64,000 nt of DNA from Serinus canaria (GCF_022539315.1 NC_066317.1:70043190-70107189); one strand, 5' to 3'. Numbered from the stretch's first letter, positions 33,509-44,661 are shown. The notes: generated by a model from the sequence alone, not told the origin. A program made the numbers and translations.

Positions 33509-34267
33509 GCATTGGAGCAATCCCAGAGGGAACTGAAATCCATGGGGAGGCTCAGATGTTCCTGAGTGGGCAGAGGGAGAATCTTTGGCAGGGGAGCCGT
33601 GAGCTCACAAAACCCTTTTGTTGGGAATTATCCTGGAACAGCCAACGGCTCCCATCCAGTCCTTGGGAAAAGCCACGAGGAGAGGATGCATTAGGATTGA
33701 ATAATTTTCCTGTCAAAAGCTCCCGTTCCTCCAGGTGTGACCGTTCCCCCTTCCCCGAAATCCTGACGGATGGGAAGCCTCTCCCCAGCCAGGCTGATGC
33801 TCTTGGAATAAAAATATCCCTGGAAAAGAGACAGCCTGAATGTCAACGAGTGGAAATGACCTTTCCCTGCTGAGGCTCCGGGTATCCACTCACATTTCTG
33901 GATCCAAGAACAAATCCAAAGCCTCGGGAAGGTGAATCCAAAGAAGTGTCCAAAATTTTGGAGGTGGCACCGAGTCCTGGCTGCGGCTTCCAGCCTGGAT
34001 TTGCTCCGTGAGACTTGGAGGCACCAGGATTCTGTGTTTGGGTCAGGAAGGAGCCTCGGAGAAAAGGGGGCTTTTGTTTTATCCGTGTTGTTTTTATGGG
34101 AAGGGAAAAACAGATTAGGGTGGGAAATGAGGGAAGTGGTTATTTCTGGAAGCAGCTCCGTGCCCAGTGCTCCCTCTCCGGGAGGGAAGAGGCGTTTTCC
34201 CTGCAGCACTTGGAAAGGACCAAAAAAGGGGGGGAAAAAGAGCCATCCCAAGGGATTTTCCAGCATT
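33509..34267. other. no gene seen
   Basis: Unassigned, with moderate CpG near 33725-33770 and 33960-34010. No recognisable exon. Confidence 0.4.
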
Positions 34268-34331
34268 TTGGGGGTTGGGATTAGATGTCTTTAAGGTGCC
34301 TTTCACCCTGAACCATTCCATGATTCCAGAG
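34268..34331 (+). mobile_element. CR1 3' terminus, sense
   Basis: GGGATTAGATGTCTTTAAGG, TGCCTTTCACCCTGAACC and ATTCCATGATTCC. Confidence 0.7.
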
Positions 34332-34511
34332 GAGATTCCAGAGGGACACAGCAGTGGGAAAGGGACAGACTCCATGTTCCGGAGTAATTCCAGAGAACGT
34401 CACAGGCTCCTTTCCCAGGATTGTTCCAGGGTTGCTGTCAGCATCTCCGGGATAATTCACCTCCGAGGTGGGACCATTCCCTGACAGTTCTTGATCCCTG
34501 TTTGACCCAAA

Positions 34512-34668
34512 TTCCTGGAATCATGGATTGATTTGGCTTGGAAAGGACCTTAAAGATGATTTAATCCCAACCTGCCATGGCAGGGACACCTCCCACCATC
34601 CCAGGGTGCTCCAAGCCCTCTCCAGCCTGGCCTTGGATGCTTCCAGAGATCCAGAGGTAGCAACAGTC
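34512..34668 (-). mobile_element. CR1 3' end, antisense
   Basis: CTGGAATCATGGATTGATTT, GGAAAGGACCTTAAAGATG, CTGCCATGGCAGGGACACC and CAGGGTGCTCCAAGCCCTC. This is closer to a general CR1 consensus than to the main young set here. Confidence 0.85.
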
Positions 34669-34792
34669 CCACCCTTTTGCAGGAATTCTCCCATCCTTTT
34701 CCAGTCAGGAGTGGGAGGTGATTCCAACTCCAGTCTCGCTGCTGCGGACAATTTTCCTGGGCTTTTCCAGCAGCAGAATAAAATCTGAGCAT

Positions 34793-34868
34793 CCCGGGAG
34801 AGTGGAAGGTGTCCCTCCCCACGGGATGATCCAGAAGATCACTTCCAAACCATTCCATGATTCCATGT
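34793..34868 (+). mobile_element. CR1 3' terminus, sense
   Basis: GAGAGTGGAAGGTGTCCCTC, then CAGAAGATCACTTCC and AAACCATTCCATGATTCCAT. Confidence 0.7.
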
Positions 34869-35439
34869 TTTTCTGAATCAGGATCCCAGGAAGTTTTCTA
34901 AAAAAATCCATCAATCATTGTAAATATTCCCTTTCCTCCTCCCGACTTCCAAGCCTTCCCAAAATGAGACAAACAAGCCCAGGGATGCCCAGACCGTGGA
35001 ATAAAGCAGCTGGGGTTTATCTGGAAACCAGGGAAAAATTCCAAGGCCTCAGGAAAGATTTGGCTCTCAGGGATAAACAATTTTCCCCTTTTGTTCTGGA
35101 ATTGTTTTCACCCATTTCAGGGCTGGGTGTGAACATCGCACCTCATCCGAGGACAAAGGAGAAAAATGTGGGAAAAAAGCAGGAATTAAAAAAAAAAAAA
35201 AAAAAAATTAAGGAGGCTTTTTTCAGGGAATTTCTCCAGCAGCGTGGAGCCGTGCTTGGCACGGAGCTGGGCAGAGCTGGCATTCCCAGGACCTCCAGAC
35301 TGGTCTCCAGGGAATCCCAAATTGTGCACACAGCTGGGATTGACTCCCTCTGGGAATGCTCTGACAGCCAAGGATCTTCAGGGTCCAGTGATTCCCAACT
35401 TTGCAGACACGGAGGAGCCCATGGATCATGGATGGTGTC
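34869..35439. other. no gene seen; 21-base A tract
   Basis: A-run at about 35187-35207, preceded by GGAATT and followed by TTAAGG. No polyadenylation signal or retrocopy body was recognised. Confidence 0.45.
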
Positions 35440-35752
35440 TGGGAGAGCTGGAGAGGGACTGGGGACAGAGGGACAGGAGGCAGGGAATGGCTCCCACTGG
35501 GAAAGGGGAGATTGGGCTGGGATCTTGGCAAGGAATTGCTGGCTGGGAAGGTGGGCAGGGGCTGGGCTGGAATTCCCAGATTTGCTGTGGCTGCCCCTGG
35601 ATCCCTGGCAGTGCCCAAGGCCAGGTTGGATCCACCTGGGACAGTGGGATCTGTCCCTGCCCGTGGATGTTGGAGTGGGATGGGATCATCTTCCACTCCC
35701 TCTCAACCCAAACCATTCCATGATTCCTTGATCCCATGATCCCATTTCCACC
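35440..35752 (+). mobile_element. CR1 copy, sense, complete 3' end
   Basis: CTGGGAGAGCTGGAGAGGGA through the body to AAACCATTCCATGATTCCTT and GATCCCATGATCCC, the remains of the terminal repeats. It lacks the AAGGGACAG part of the middle block. Confidence 0.9.
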
Positions 35753-36507
35753 GGGTCTGCCCTGCTCCCTCTCACAATTCCACATGGGACACAAGGAACT
35801 GGGAGAAATATTCTGCTGCCAAGGGAGCGAAATTCCAGTTATTTCTGGGACAGCTTTGACATGGGCACAATTCCCTGCCTGCAATCCCTCCTCAGGTCCT
35901 CATCACCCTCAACCCCACTGCAAAATTCACCTTTATCCCTAAAATTCCACAATTTTCCCAGCAAAAAGTGGCCAGAGCCGCACCTGAACTGTTCAAAAAG
36001 CCCCAAAATTTGTCCCTGTTTTTCTTGTGGGGAACAAAGGACTCTGGATTTTGGATCCCCGAGCGGCTCCGAATGTTTTGTTCCACTCCAAGGTGCTTTG
36101 TTTTGCTTTCGGCTCCTTTAATCCTCCCAAGGAATTGTTTAAATTCCAGGAATCATTTTGACACCAAGAATTCCTGAGGGCTTCAGTATTGTACTTTTAA
36201 TCTTTTTTTTTTTTTCCCAAAAAGGCCTCAGTGCTCTTTGTTTTCATCACAGAGGAAACAATTCCCTGAATTTCTGTATCATTTAATCCTGGGGGGAAAA
36301 TAAAAGAAAAAGGTCCTGATCTGTCCCTGGAAAAATTAACACCAGATGTGGCTGAATCCCAAAGTGTGTTCCCATTGGATTGCCCTTAGGAAAGCACCTT
36401 GTTTCCTGGAATTCTTCCATCTCTGAGTGCATGACATCCCCACTGTCCCAAAAACTCAGGAATGGCTTTTAAAGGGAGGAAAAATGGAATATTAATTCTT
36501 GGAGGTA
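35753..36507. other. no gene seen; less repetitive patch
   Basis: 36170-36330 (a CAGTATTGTACTTTTAATC segment, a T tract, then CATCACAGAGGAAACAATTC) lacks the TTCC/GGAA bias of the surroundings. It could be a conserved non-coding element, but this cannot be judged from one genome. Confidence 0.3.
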
Positions 36508-36835
36508 AAGGCGTGGGATCATGGAATGCCTTGTGTGGGAAGGGACCTTAAAGCCCATCCCATTCCCACCCCATTCCATGTTCAGGGACACCTCCCACCA
36601 TCCCAGGTGGATCCAAGCCCCAGTGTCCAACCTGGCCTTGGGCATTCCCAGGGATCCAGGGGCAGCCACAGCAAATCTGGGAATTCCAGCCCAGCCCCTG
36701 CCCACCCTCCCAGCCAGCAATTCCTTCCCAAGATCCCAGCCCAATCTCCCCTTTCCCAGTGGGAGCCATTCCCTGGGTTCTGTCCCTGCAGGCCTTGTCC
36801 CAAATTCTGGCTCTCCTGGAGCCCCTTTTGGTTTC
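36508..36835 (-). mobile_element. CR1 copy, antisense
   Basis: GGGATCATGGAATGCCTTGT, GGGACCTTAAAGCCC, ATGTTCAGGGACACCTCCC and the body to GAGCCCCTTTTGGTTTCC, with part of the middle block deleted. Confidence 0.9.
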
Positions 36836-36844
36836 CATCTCTTC

Positions 36845-37094
36845 TCATTTGTTGAACATTCCCAAGGATGGAGACTCCATCCCTGCCCTGGGCAGTTCCA
36901 ATGTTTAGTCACCCTTTCCAGGAAGGAATTTTCCTGATATCCAATCTAAACCTCTCCTGGCCCAGCCTGAGGCCGTTCCCTCTGCTCCCGTCCCTGTTCC
37001 CTGGGATAAGCACAGCCCGACTTCCCCCGGCTGTCCCCTCCTGGCAGGAGCTGTGCAGAGCCACAAGGTCCCCCTGAGCCTCCTCTGCTCCAGG
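36845..37094 (-). mobile_element. second CR1, antisense, other subfamily
   Basis: GTCACCCTTTCCAGGAAGGA, CCTGATATCCAATCTAAACC, CCTGGCCCAGCCTGAGGCCG and CCTCCTCTGCTCCAGGCTGA are older-type CR1 3' sequence in reverse. It continues into the tandem array and reappears after it. Confidence 0.88.
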
Positions 37095-37480
37095 CTGAGC
37101 CCCTGCCCAGCTCCCTCAGGGATTCTCCAGCCCCTGCCCAGCTCCCTCAGGGATTCTCCAGCCCTTTCCCAGCTCCTCAGGGATTCTCCAGCCCCTGCCC
37201 AGCTCCCTCAGGGATTCTCCAGCCCCTGCCCAGCTCCTCAGGGATTCTCCAGCCCTTCCAGCTCTCAGGATCTCCAGCCCCTCCCAGCTCCTCAGGGATT
37301 CTCCAGCCCCTTCCCAGCTCCTCAGGATTCTCCAGCCCCTTCCCAGCTCCCTCAGGGATTCTCCAGCCCCTGCCCAGCTCCTCAGGGATTCTCCAGCCCC
37401 TTCCCAGCTCCCTCAGGGATTCTCCAGCCCCTGCCCAGCTCCCTCAGGGATTCTCCAGCCCTTTCCCAGCTCTGTTCCCT
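37095..37480. repeat. 30-31-bp minisatellite grown inside a CR1
   Basis: About thirteen units of CAGCTCCCTCAGGGATTCTC followed by CAGCCCCTGCC or CAGCCCTTTCC, with a few shortened ones (for example 37256-37290). The same segment occurs in two copies in the CR1 at 39645, so the array expanded from CR1 sequence. Confidence 0.95.
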
Positions 37481-37530
37481 TACCTGGATACTCTCCAGCC
37501 CCTCCGTGTCCTTTTCCTGAAAAAAAATTT
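37481..37530 (-). mobile_element. continuation of the CR1 after the array
   Basis: TTCCCTTACCTGGATACTCT and CCAGCCCCTCCGTGTCC correspond to the CR1 sequence that follows this point in the copies at 39645 and 60247. Confidence 0.75.
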
Positions 37531-38696
37531 CCTTCTTCTGGCCCAAAACGTTGGATGTGTTCAGATCAGAGAAATTCCACTGAGATTTTAGCAGAGGATC
37601 CTTCGGACTCACAGATCTCCCAGGAATATTCCCACCACCATTTTCTCCCTCTGGAATATTCCTGGATGCTGAATAAAAGGGGTGCACTTCATCCATGATG
37701 GCTTTTTCCCTCTGAATTTTTGTTCCGGGACATCCATTACTCCAAAATATGGGATACAGGAGGGGAAGCTCCAAACTACTCCCAAAACTGTCCCTGGAAA
37801 AATCCAGATCCACCACCAAGTTCAAAATTAATTTAACAGGGATGAAATCTTTCCCGGGAAGGGCGGATTTTTTGGGAACACCGAGTATCCCTGAATTTAC
37901 TATTGCACTTTGTTCTGGTTTGGGAGCCTATGGAGAGATGGAGCTCGTCTGCATTTCCCGGCCTGAGAAACCTCGGGAAACCTTCGGAGCCATTCCCGAG
38001 CATCTGGGATGGGGAATTCCGAGGGGCTGGTTTGAACTTTCTGGCACGGAACAAGCAGAGAAGGGAAGAGCCTGGGAGTGGGATTGTCTCCACGTCCAGA
38101 GAAGAAGGAGCTGGAAGCAATTCAGAGCCTCAGCCGAGCTCCGGGGGCCTTAAAATCCCGGCTGAAATCCCAGAGCTCGTATCCCGCTCGTTTTCGGGAG
38201 GCTGTAATGGAAAACAGCAGCCAGGGATAAGTGGCCGTGGCCACGTTAGCTCTGGGCTGGGACAATCCCCAGGTTCTCACCAGCTACTGCTCTGGCAAAT
38301 CCCTGCTCCCAGGGGCACCGGAGCGCGGCCGTTTTCCTGGAAGCGAGAGCAGAGCAGCTGGAATGTTCCCAGAGAGGTGGATGCGGGGATGGAGAGGGGC
38401 TGAGAGATCCAAAGGGAGGAACAGAGTCATGGATCTGACAGGGAGTGGGGTGGGAAGCCCGGAATGGTGGTGGGATCCTCCAGGCGCTCCAGCAGCTCCA
38501 TGATCCAGAACTCCGACTTTTCCCACCTGGAATTCTTCCCTGCTGTTGTCCTTATGGAGCTGAGGATGGAGCAGGTCTCCAGAAGGACGTGGGGAAATGT
38601 GGAAAATCAGCCCAAAAGTTGTGATTTTGCACAGGTGAGCCCAGAAAAAATCTCCGAGTATCTCCATGGGTTGTGGCCGGGAACTCTCCTGGAATG
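37531..38696. other. no gene seen; CpG-richer patch
   Basis: 38140-38360 is CpG-richer (CCGGCTGAAATCCC, GCTCGTATCCCGCTCG, GGAGCGCGGCCG). No exon was recognised; possible regulatory DNA by composition only. Confidence 0.35.
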
Positions 38697-38858
38697 TCAC
38701 AATCATGGAATTGTGGAATGTTAAGGATGGGATGGGATCGTAAAAATGTTCCCATTCCGCCCCATCCATGGGCGGGGACTTCCACCTTCCACTATCCCAG
38801 GTGGATCCAAGCCCCAGTGTCCAACCTGGCCTTGGAGACTTCCATGGATCCAGAGTCT
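38697..38858 (-). mobile_element. CR1 3' end, antisense
   Basis: AACAATCATGGAATTGTGGA-type start, CCATGGGCGGGGACTTCC, CACTATCCCAGGTGGATCC and CCAACCTGGCCTTGGAG. Confidence 0.83.
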
Positions 38859-38992
38859 CACTCCTGACATTCCTTCCCAGCTCAGGTTTTATGGAATTGC
38901 TGTCTTGACCACCAATTCCATGGAAACTCAGCCACGTGTGGCACAAACCTTGGGATGTAAGCGCAGGATTCTGACCAAAAGGATGGAGTTTG

Positions 38993-39092
38993 GAAAAACC
39001 TGGGACAGTGGGAGGTGTCCCTGCCCATGGCAGGGGTGGAATTGGAGGATCTTTAAGGTCCCTTCCCACACAAACCATTCCAGGATTCCATT
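38993..39092 (+). mobile_element. CR1 3' end, sense
   Basis: CTGGGACAGTGGGAGGTGTC, CATGGCAGGGGTGGAATTGG, GATCTTTAAGGTCCCTTCCC and AAACCATTCCAGGATTCC. With 38697 it forms a converging pair. Confidence 0.83.
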
Positions 39093-39310
39093 AAATCTTC
39101 ATCCAGGCTTTGCTTGGGAGGGAATCTCCAGCCCAGGGAGAGGAATTTTCTGGGAGGTTCTCCCACCTAGAGGGAATGTTTCCAGAAGAAGACTCATTCC
39201 ATGGACTTTACGGGGCTTTGGTGGCATTCCTGGGATAATCCTGGAAGGGCTTGGTGCCGGATGTTTGCTATGGATTTGGAAAATTGGATTGGACTCAGAA
39301 GGATGTGATT

Positions 39311-39478
39311 CCAGGTGATTCCATGTGTTTCCATGGGTTTCCGTGTAGTTCCATGGGTTTCCACTTGATTCCACGTGATTCCATGCTTTTCCATGTGATT
39401 CCATGTGATTCCATGCTTTTCCGTGTGATTCCATGCATTTCCATGTGATTCCCCGTGATTCCACGTGATTCCAGCTCT
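39311..39478. repeat. 10-bp tandem array (GATTCCATGT)
   Basis: About sixteen 10-bp units with GATTCCATGT, TTTTCCATGT, GATTCCACGT and similar variants. Two units carry the E-box CACGTG (39372-39377 and 39462-39467). Confidence 0.92.
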
Positions 39479-39644
39479 GCTGAATGGAAAGTGGAGAAGT
39501 TTGCTCACCGTGCCTCAGTTTCCCTCCATCGGGAGAGCCTCCCTTGGCAGTTGTTTTGTGCATTCCAAATTAAAGGAAAAATCTGGATTAAAGTGATTGA
39601 AAATCTTGATTAAAATCCTCATGGATTTTAAATCCCTCCAGGAA

Positions 39645-39955
39645 TGGTGTTAGGACAGCTGTGTCTGGGCGGGACAGCCCTTTCCATGAAGGAATATTCC
39701 CTAATTTCCAGCCTAAGCCATCCCTGGCACAGCCTGAGGCTCTTCCCTCTTATCCTATCCCTGTTCCCAGAGGTCTCAACTCCCCTGTCAGGCGGGAATT
39801 TCAGAGAGGGAAAAGATCCCTGTGGATCCTCCTTTTCTCCAGGATGAGTCCCTTTCCCAGCTCCCTCAGGAATTCTCCAGCCCTTTCCCAGCTCCTTTCC
39901 CTTCCCTGGACACGCTCCAGCCCCTCCAGGTCTTTGTTGGGAGAGGCTCAAACTG
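39645..39955 (-). mobile_element. CR1, antisense, same subfamily as 36845
   Basis: GGACAGCCCTTTCCATGAAG, CCTGGCACAGCCTGAGGCTC, CTTATCCTATCCCTGTTCCC, then two copies of the CCCAGCTC...TTCTCCAG segment and CTGGACACGCTCCAGCCCCT. It gives the unexpanded state of the array at 37095. Confidence 0.88.
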
Positions 39956-40004
39956 TTCCTGGGATTTGGAATGTGGCCTCATTGTCACAGGATAGGGGTG
40001 GGAT

Positions 40005-40090
40005 ATGGATGGATGGATGGATGGATGGATGGATGGATGGATGGATGGATGGATGGATGGATGGATGGATGGATGGATGGATGGATGGAT
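40005..40090. repeat. (GGAT)n microsatellite
   Basis: About 21 uninterrupted GGAT units. Confidence 0.98.
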
Positions 40091-40222
40091 GGGATGGGAG
40101 ATGGGATGGGAGATGGGATGGGAGATGGGATGGGAGATGGGATGGGAGATGGGATGGGAGATGGGATGGGAGATGGGATGGGAGATGGGATGGGAGATGG
40201 GATGGGAGATGGGATGGGAGAT
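40091..40222 (+). repeat. (GGGATGGGAGAT)11, quadruplex-prone
   Basis: Eleven practically perfect 12-bp units giving over twenty G3 runs separated by 2-3 bases, which satisfies the G3N1-7 rule many times over on the plus strand. Confidence 0.97.
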
Positions 40223-40435
40223 GGGATGGGGATGGGATGGGGATGGATAGACCAGGATGGGGATGGATGGGACGGGATTGGGATGGAACAGGATGGGATG
40301 GATGGGACAGGATGGGGATGGATGGGACGGGATTGGGATGGATGGGACGGGATTTGGATGGAACAGAATGGGATGGGGATGGATGGGACGGGATTTGGAT
40401 GGAACAGATGGGATGGGGATGGATGGGACAGCAGC
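40223..40435. repeat. degenerate GGATGGGACGGGAT array
   Basis: Longer units of about 30-40 bp built from GGATGGGACGGGATT, GGATGGAACAG and GGGGATGGAT, continuing from the 12-bp array. Asp/Gly/Trp/Met frames on plus are artefacts. Confidence 0.9.
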
Positions 40436-40669
40436 ACTTTGTGTTTCCCGTGAATTCTCTGCAGACGATCCCACACCCTGGAGCTTTCCCACCTGAATTC
40501 TGCTCCCAAGGGCAGCTCCAGAAGTTCTCTGGATGCACCAGGAAGAGCCTGTGGATGCACCAGCCCAGGACCTTCCTGTGGGACACAGGTGGGAGTCTCA
40601 CCTCAGTGAACTCCTGGAGGCCATTCCCGCTGGAGTTCCCTCCGGTGAACACAATGCCGCGATTCCAAG

Positions 40670-40760
40670 GGAAAATCATAAATCCATGGAAGGATTTGGG
40701 TTGGAAAGGGAGCTCACCCAATTCCATCACCTCCCACTATCCCAGGCTGCTCCTCCAGCG
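40670..40760 (-). mobile_element. CR1 3' end, antisense, short
   Basis: GGAAGGATTTGGGTTGGAAA, CACCTCCCACTATCCCAGG and CTGCTCCTCCAG. Confidence 0.65.
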
Positions 40761-41737
40761 GATCCTTGCACCTTTCATCCCTCCACCTTCCCATTCCTTC
40801 CCATTCCCTCTTTGGAAACGGATCCAACACAGCTCCAGCGTTCCAGGACCCTCTCCAGCCTTCCCATCCCTTGCTCTTCCCAATGGGAAGGATCAGCTGT
40901 GCCCAAGCCAGCCCCGAGCGTGATCCATGAGGCCCTGAGGAGTTGTTGACAGGGGAAATCCAGGCTGGGCAGAGATCTGAGGGAGCCGCGGGCACTGCTG
41001 GGTCCTGGCACTGGGACAATTCCCTGGATTTGTCCTGGATCCTTCTCCGGGGGAGTTTTGTTCCCCCGAGGGAATTTATGGCTCAGCCAGAGGCGGGAAT
41101 CCCGTGCCAGGATTTTAACGAGGCCTTCCTATAAATATTTCTCTTTTAGCTTAGCATAAAGGCAGGGTCTGCTCCGATGGAAAGGAGGGAAAAGCCGGGA
41201 AAATCCATTTGTTTTCCCGTTTAAGCAAAACCACACATCCCTGTAATTATAAGCAGCATCCCCTGGCAGAAGTGTCCCTGTTTTTTGCTGGAATTATTTA
41301 TGTCCTGTGAGTGGGAATTAGACAGAGCCTGGTGCACAGCCCCCAACTCCTGGGCTGTGAAATGGTTCCCATTTGTGGCTAAAAGAGAAGGAAAACAATT
41401 GGAAAACAATTGGATTTATGGTTTGTCCGAACATCTGTAGGATTATGCCGGAGCTGGTGGTTGGAAAAGGAATTTTTCCCTTTTTTTCCCAAATATTTGG
41501 TTTACTTTAGGGGTGGCTGTTGGGGGGGTTTTGTTGTTTTGGGAGGTTTGAGGGTTGGGTTTTTTTTCTGGAAAATCCAACTGGTGGCAGAGATGGCTCT
41601 GGGAAAACTCCAAAAAGAGGATAAGGATGGATATGGTCTGTGTGCAACGTGTGCTGGGAATTCAGGGAGGAAAAATCCATGGAAAAGCAGAGATACCTGC
41701 AGTGCTTTCCACAGAATAGGAGTACTGGTGACAGGAG
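40761..41737. other. no gene seen; less repetitive patch 41130-41400
   Basis: 41130-41400 (around CTATAAATATTTCTCTTTTA and AATTATTTATGTCCTGTGAG) departs from the local TTCC/GGAA composition and may be older or constrained sequence. A G/T-rich stretch lies at 41500-41575. No exon was recognised. Confidence 0.35.
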
Positions 41738-41880
41738 CATCCCAGAATCCCTGAAAGTGCCCAAGTCCAGGTTGGACACTGGGGTTTGGATCCACCTGGG
41801 ATAATGGGAGGTGTCCCTGCCATGGATGAGGTGGGAATGGGATGGGATTTAAGGTCCTTTCCCACCCAAACCATTCCAGG
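41738..41880 (+). mobile_element. CR1 3' end (first half of the clearest dimer)
   Basis: CCCAGAATCCCTGAAAGTGC, TGGGGTTTGGATCCACCTGG, GGGATTTAAGGTCCTTTCCC and AAACCATTCCAGG, fused directly to the next CR1. Confidence 0.88.
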
Positions 41881-42275
41881 ATTCTGGAGCCCCTCTGCTC
41901 TGGAGCCAGGCTGGGAGAGCTGGGAATGTTCCCTGGAGAAGGGAAAAATCCAGGGAAACATCAGAGTCTCTGAGGGGGCTCCAGGAGAGCTGGAGAGGGA
42001 CTGGGGACAAGGGACAGAGGGACAGGAGCCAGGGAATGGCTGCCACTGGGAAAGGGGAGATTGGGCTGGGATCTTGGGAATAAGGAATTGCTGTCTGGGA
42101 GGGTGGGCAGGGGCTGGGCTGGAATTCCCAGATTTGCTGTGGCTGCCCCTGGATCCCTGGCAGTGCCCAAGGCCAGGTTGGATCCACCTGGGACAGTGGG
42201 AGGTGTCCCTGCCCATGGATGGGGTGGGAATGGGGTGGGATTTAAGGTCCTCCCAACCCAAACCATTCCAGGATT
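41881..42275 (+). mobile_element. CR1 copy (second half of the clearest dimer)
   Basis: ATTCTGGAGCCCCTCTGCTC onwards through the full young body to AAACCATTCCAGGATTC. A small insertion lies at CTTGGGAATAAGGAATTGC. Both halves end in the same words, as expected of a repeated 3' end. Confidence 0.92.
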
Positions 42276-44334
42276 CTCCCAAGTCCTTTCCAACACCCCA
42301 GTGTGGATGCAGCAGCAGCACTTACCGTTTGCTCTAATAATTAACCTGTTAATTATTTAAACATTGTAATGAAACTCCAGTTTTTGTGGCCAAACTCCAA
42401 TTTCTCCATATCCATTTTTTTTCCTGGACTGTGTTGGCTTTGGGAGACTTTTCCACACCAAAAACTATTCAAAAAATAAATCAATATTTTTCCTCTTCCG
42501 TTAAAAGATAAATTTCATTCTCTGCTCCCAAGTTTCCCTTATCTTGGAATTTACACTGGATATATTTGGGATAAACTGATTCTTTTTTAAAGAATCTCTA
42601 ATTATAAAAATGAAATTCCATAGAATCCAATTCATTTTCCCAACAGGTTTGTGATTCCAAATAGTTTTGGAGATTTTTCTTTCCTTTTGCTTCACCTCAA
42701 GCGGGAGAAATGTTTCAATATCCTGATTTTTTTCAGGAACTGGGAAAGTCACCTCTTCCATTGCCCTTTTTTCCAACGGTACAGAGATGCGGTGAGAAAA
42801 AACGTGTTATCCAAAGATTCCCGGGAAAAATTCCCAGTTTTGTGCCCACAGCTCCTTCTCCCCCATCAGTTTGCTGGATCCCTGTGCCACAGGGAGCTGG
42901 AAAAGAGATGGAAAAGTCTTGGATGAGTTGTGGATTTTGACAGCTTGCTGGAAGTGCTGAATTTTGTGGGAATCTCAGGGGAAGGGCTCTGAATTCCAGC
43001 TGTTTATCCCCAATCAATCCAAGCATTGATCAGGGATAAATCCCGGGATCAGTGCCTTTGGCAGCTGCATTCCATTGAGAGGAAATTCCCTTTCCTTCCC
43101 AGAAATGCACCCTGTGGATAATTCCTGAGGGCAAGCTGTGGGCGTTCCCTGTGGGAATCACTTTCCCTCTCCGTGCTTCACCTCCCTCACCTGAAACCCG
43201 GGATTTAATCCATGAAAAGTCTTTTCCAAGAGGTTTGGAATGATGAGATTCAGGTTCCTTATCAAGGCCTGTGAGAAAGAGCAGAGAGTCGGAATTCCAG
43301 CTTGGAATAATCTGTGCCAACACCCGGCCCTGGGCATGGATAATGTGGGAAATGCACTGCAAGTGAAGTCACTTCCCACCTTTCCCTGGGAATCATTGCT
43401 CAGGTTGGATGTGATGGAAAACATTCCCTGCCCACACTCCCAAGGGATACAACACCCCTGGATCCCGAGGTTTTCTGGGAATATCAGTGTTCCCAAGGGT
43501 TGAGGGGCGGTGACCACATCCGTAATTCCGGCTGCATCCAGCACGGAGAGTTGGCTCCTGGAAAACAGCTTTGGGCACGGAGGGAATTATTTTCCCAAGG
43601 AAACGCTGCCTGGCCGGAGGGCTTTGATTCCTCTTTCCCTGGGATCCAGCTGAGCTCCCCTTTGGATGTGGGAATCTCTTCCATGAACATCAATTCCCCC
43701 TCAAAGAAAGTCTGGGAATGGGCAGAGCTCCCAAACAATCCAAAGGTGGTGTGTGCTCTTCTTCTTCCCAGGAAAAGAGCAGCGGGAATATGAATCCAGC
43801 TGCGGGGTGGAATTTGGGAAGGTGGGGCTGGAATTGGAGAGGAGCTGGAAGGATATTCCAAGGGATCACTTGGAATTATGGTGCCCTGGAGTAAAGCAAA
43901 GGCAAGAATTCCTGGTGGAAATCCCTGGAATTGTTCAATCCAGGTGTCACCGGCTGTCCCTGGTCCAAATCCAAGCGGATCCAGGGCTGGAAATCCCTGC
44001 CCTGATGGAGTCACCGGGTACAAAGGGATGTTTGGAAATCTGATCCCAAAAAAGCGACCTCATCCAGCCGGGAATTTTGGGTGGATTAAACCATCACAAG
44101 GACTGGATGCTCTTACAGCGAGGTTTGTGTGGGACAGGCAGGGAAGGAATCCCAGGAAAACCAAAAGCCTGGCTTTGGAAAAATTCCCTCGACTTCATTA
44201 AGGAATTCCGGCACACAGGAATAGGGTGGTCCATGGGTTGGAGATTCCAGTTCATCCTGGATGGATCCCATCAATTCCCCTCTGGACACAACTGCTCCAG
44301 TCCCAGGTGGTGTCCCAGGAATGATCATAGAAAA
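42276..44334. other. no gene seen; AT-richer island
   Basis: 42340-42720 is AT-rich (ATTATTTAAACATTGTAATG, AAAAAATAAATCAATATTTT), unlike most of the window. 42730-44330 returns to the usual composition. No exon was recognised in frames up to 179 codons. Confidence 0.4.
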
Positions 44335-44395
<61 letters not shown>

Positions 44396-44600
44396 AATAA
44401 TAATAATCATAATAATCATCATCATCATCATCATCATGGATACCATTCTTATAATTATTGTTACTATTATTACTAATTATTATTATAATGGATAACATTA
44501 TTATTACTGCTATTATTATTACTACTATTATTATTGTCATTATTATTAAATCATTCTAATATTAATTCTAATTTTATTAATAGCAGTATTTAATTATTCC

Positions 44601-44661
<61 letters not shown>

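Noticed and set aside
39661..40923. 420-codon plus frame
   Set aside because: Runs through CR1, (GGAT)n and the 12-bp array; the Trp-Met-Asp-Gly run is microsatellite translation.
41500..41575. G-quadruplex in a G/T-rich stretch
   Set aside because: One loop exceeds 7 bases, so it misses the usual G3N1-7 rule.
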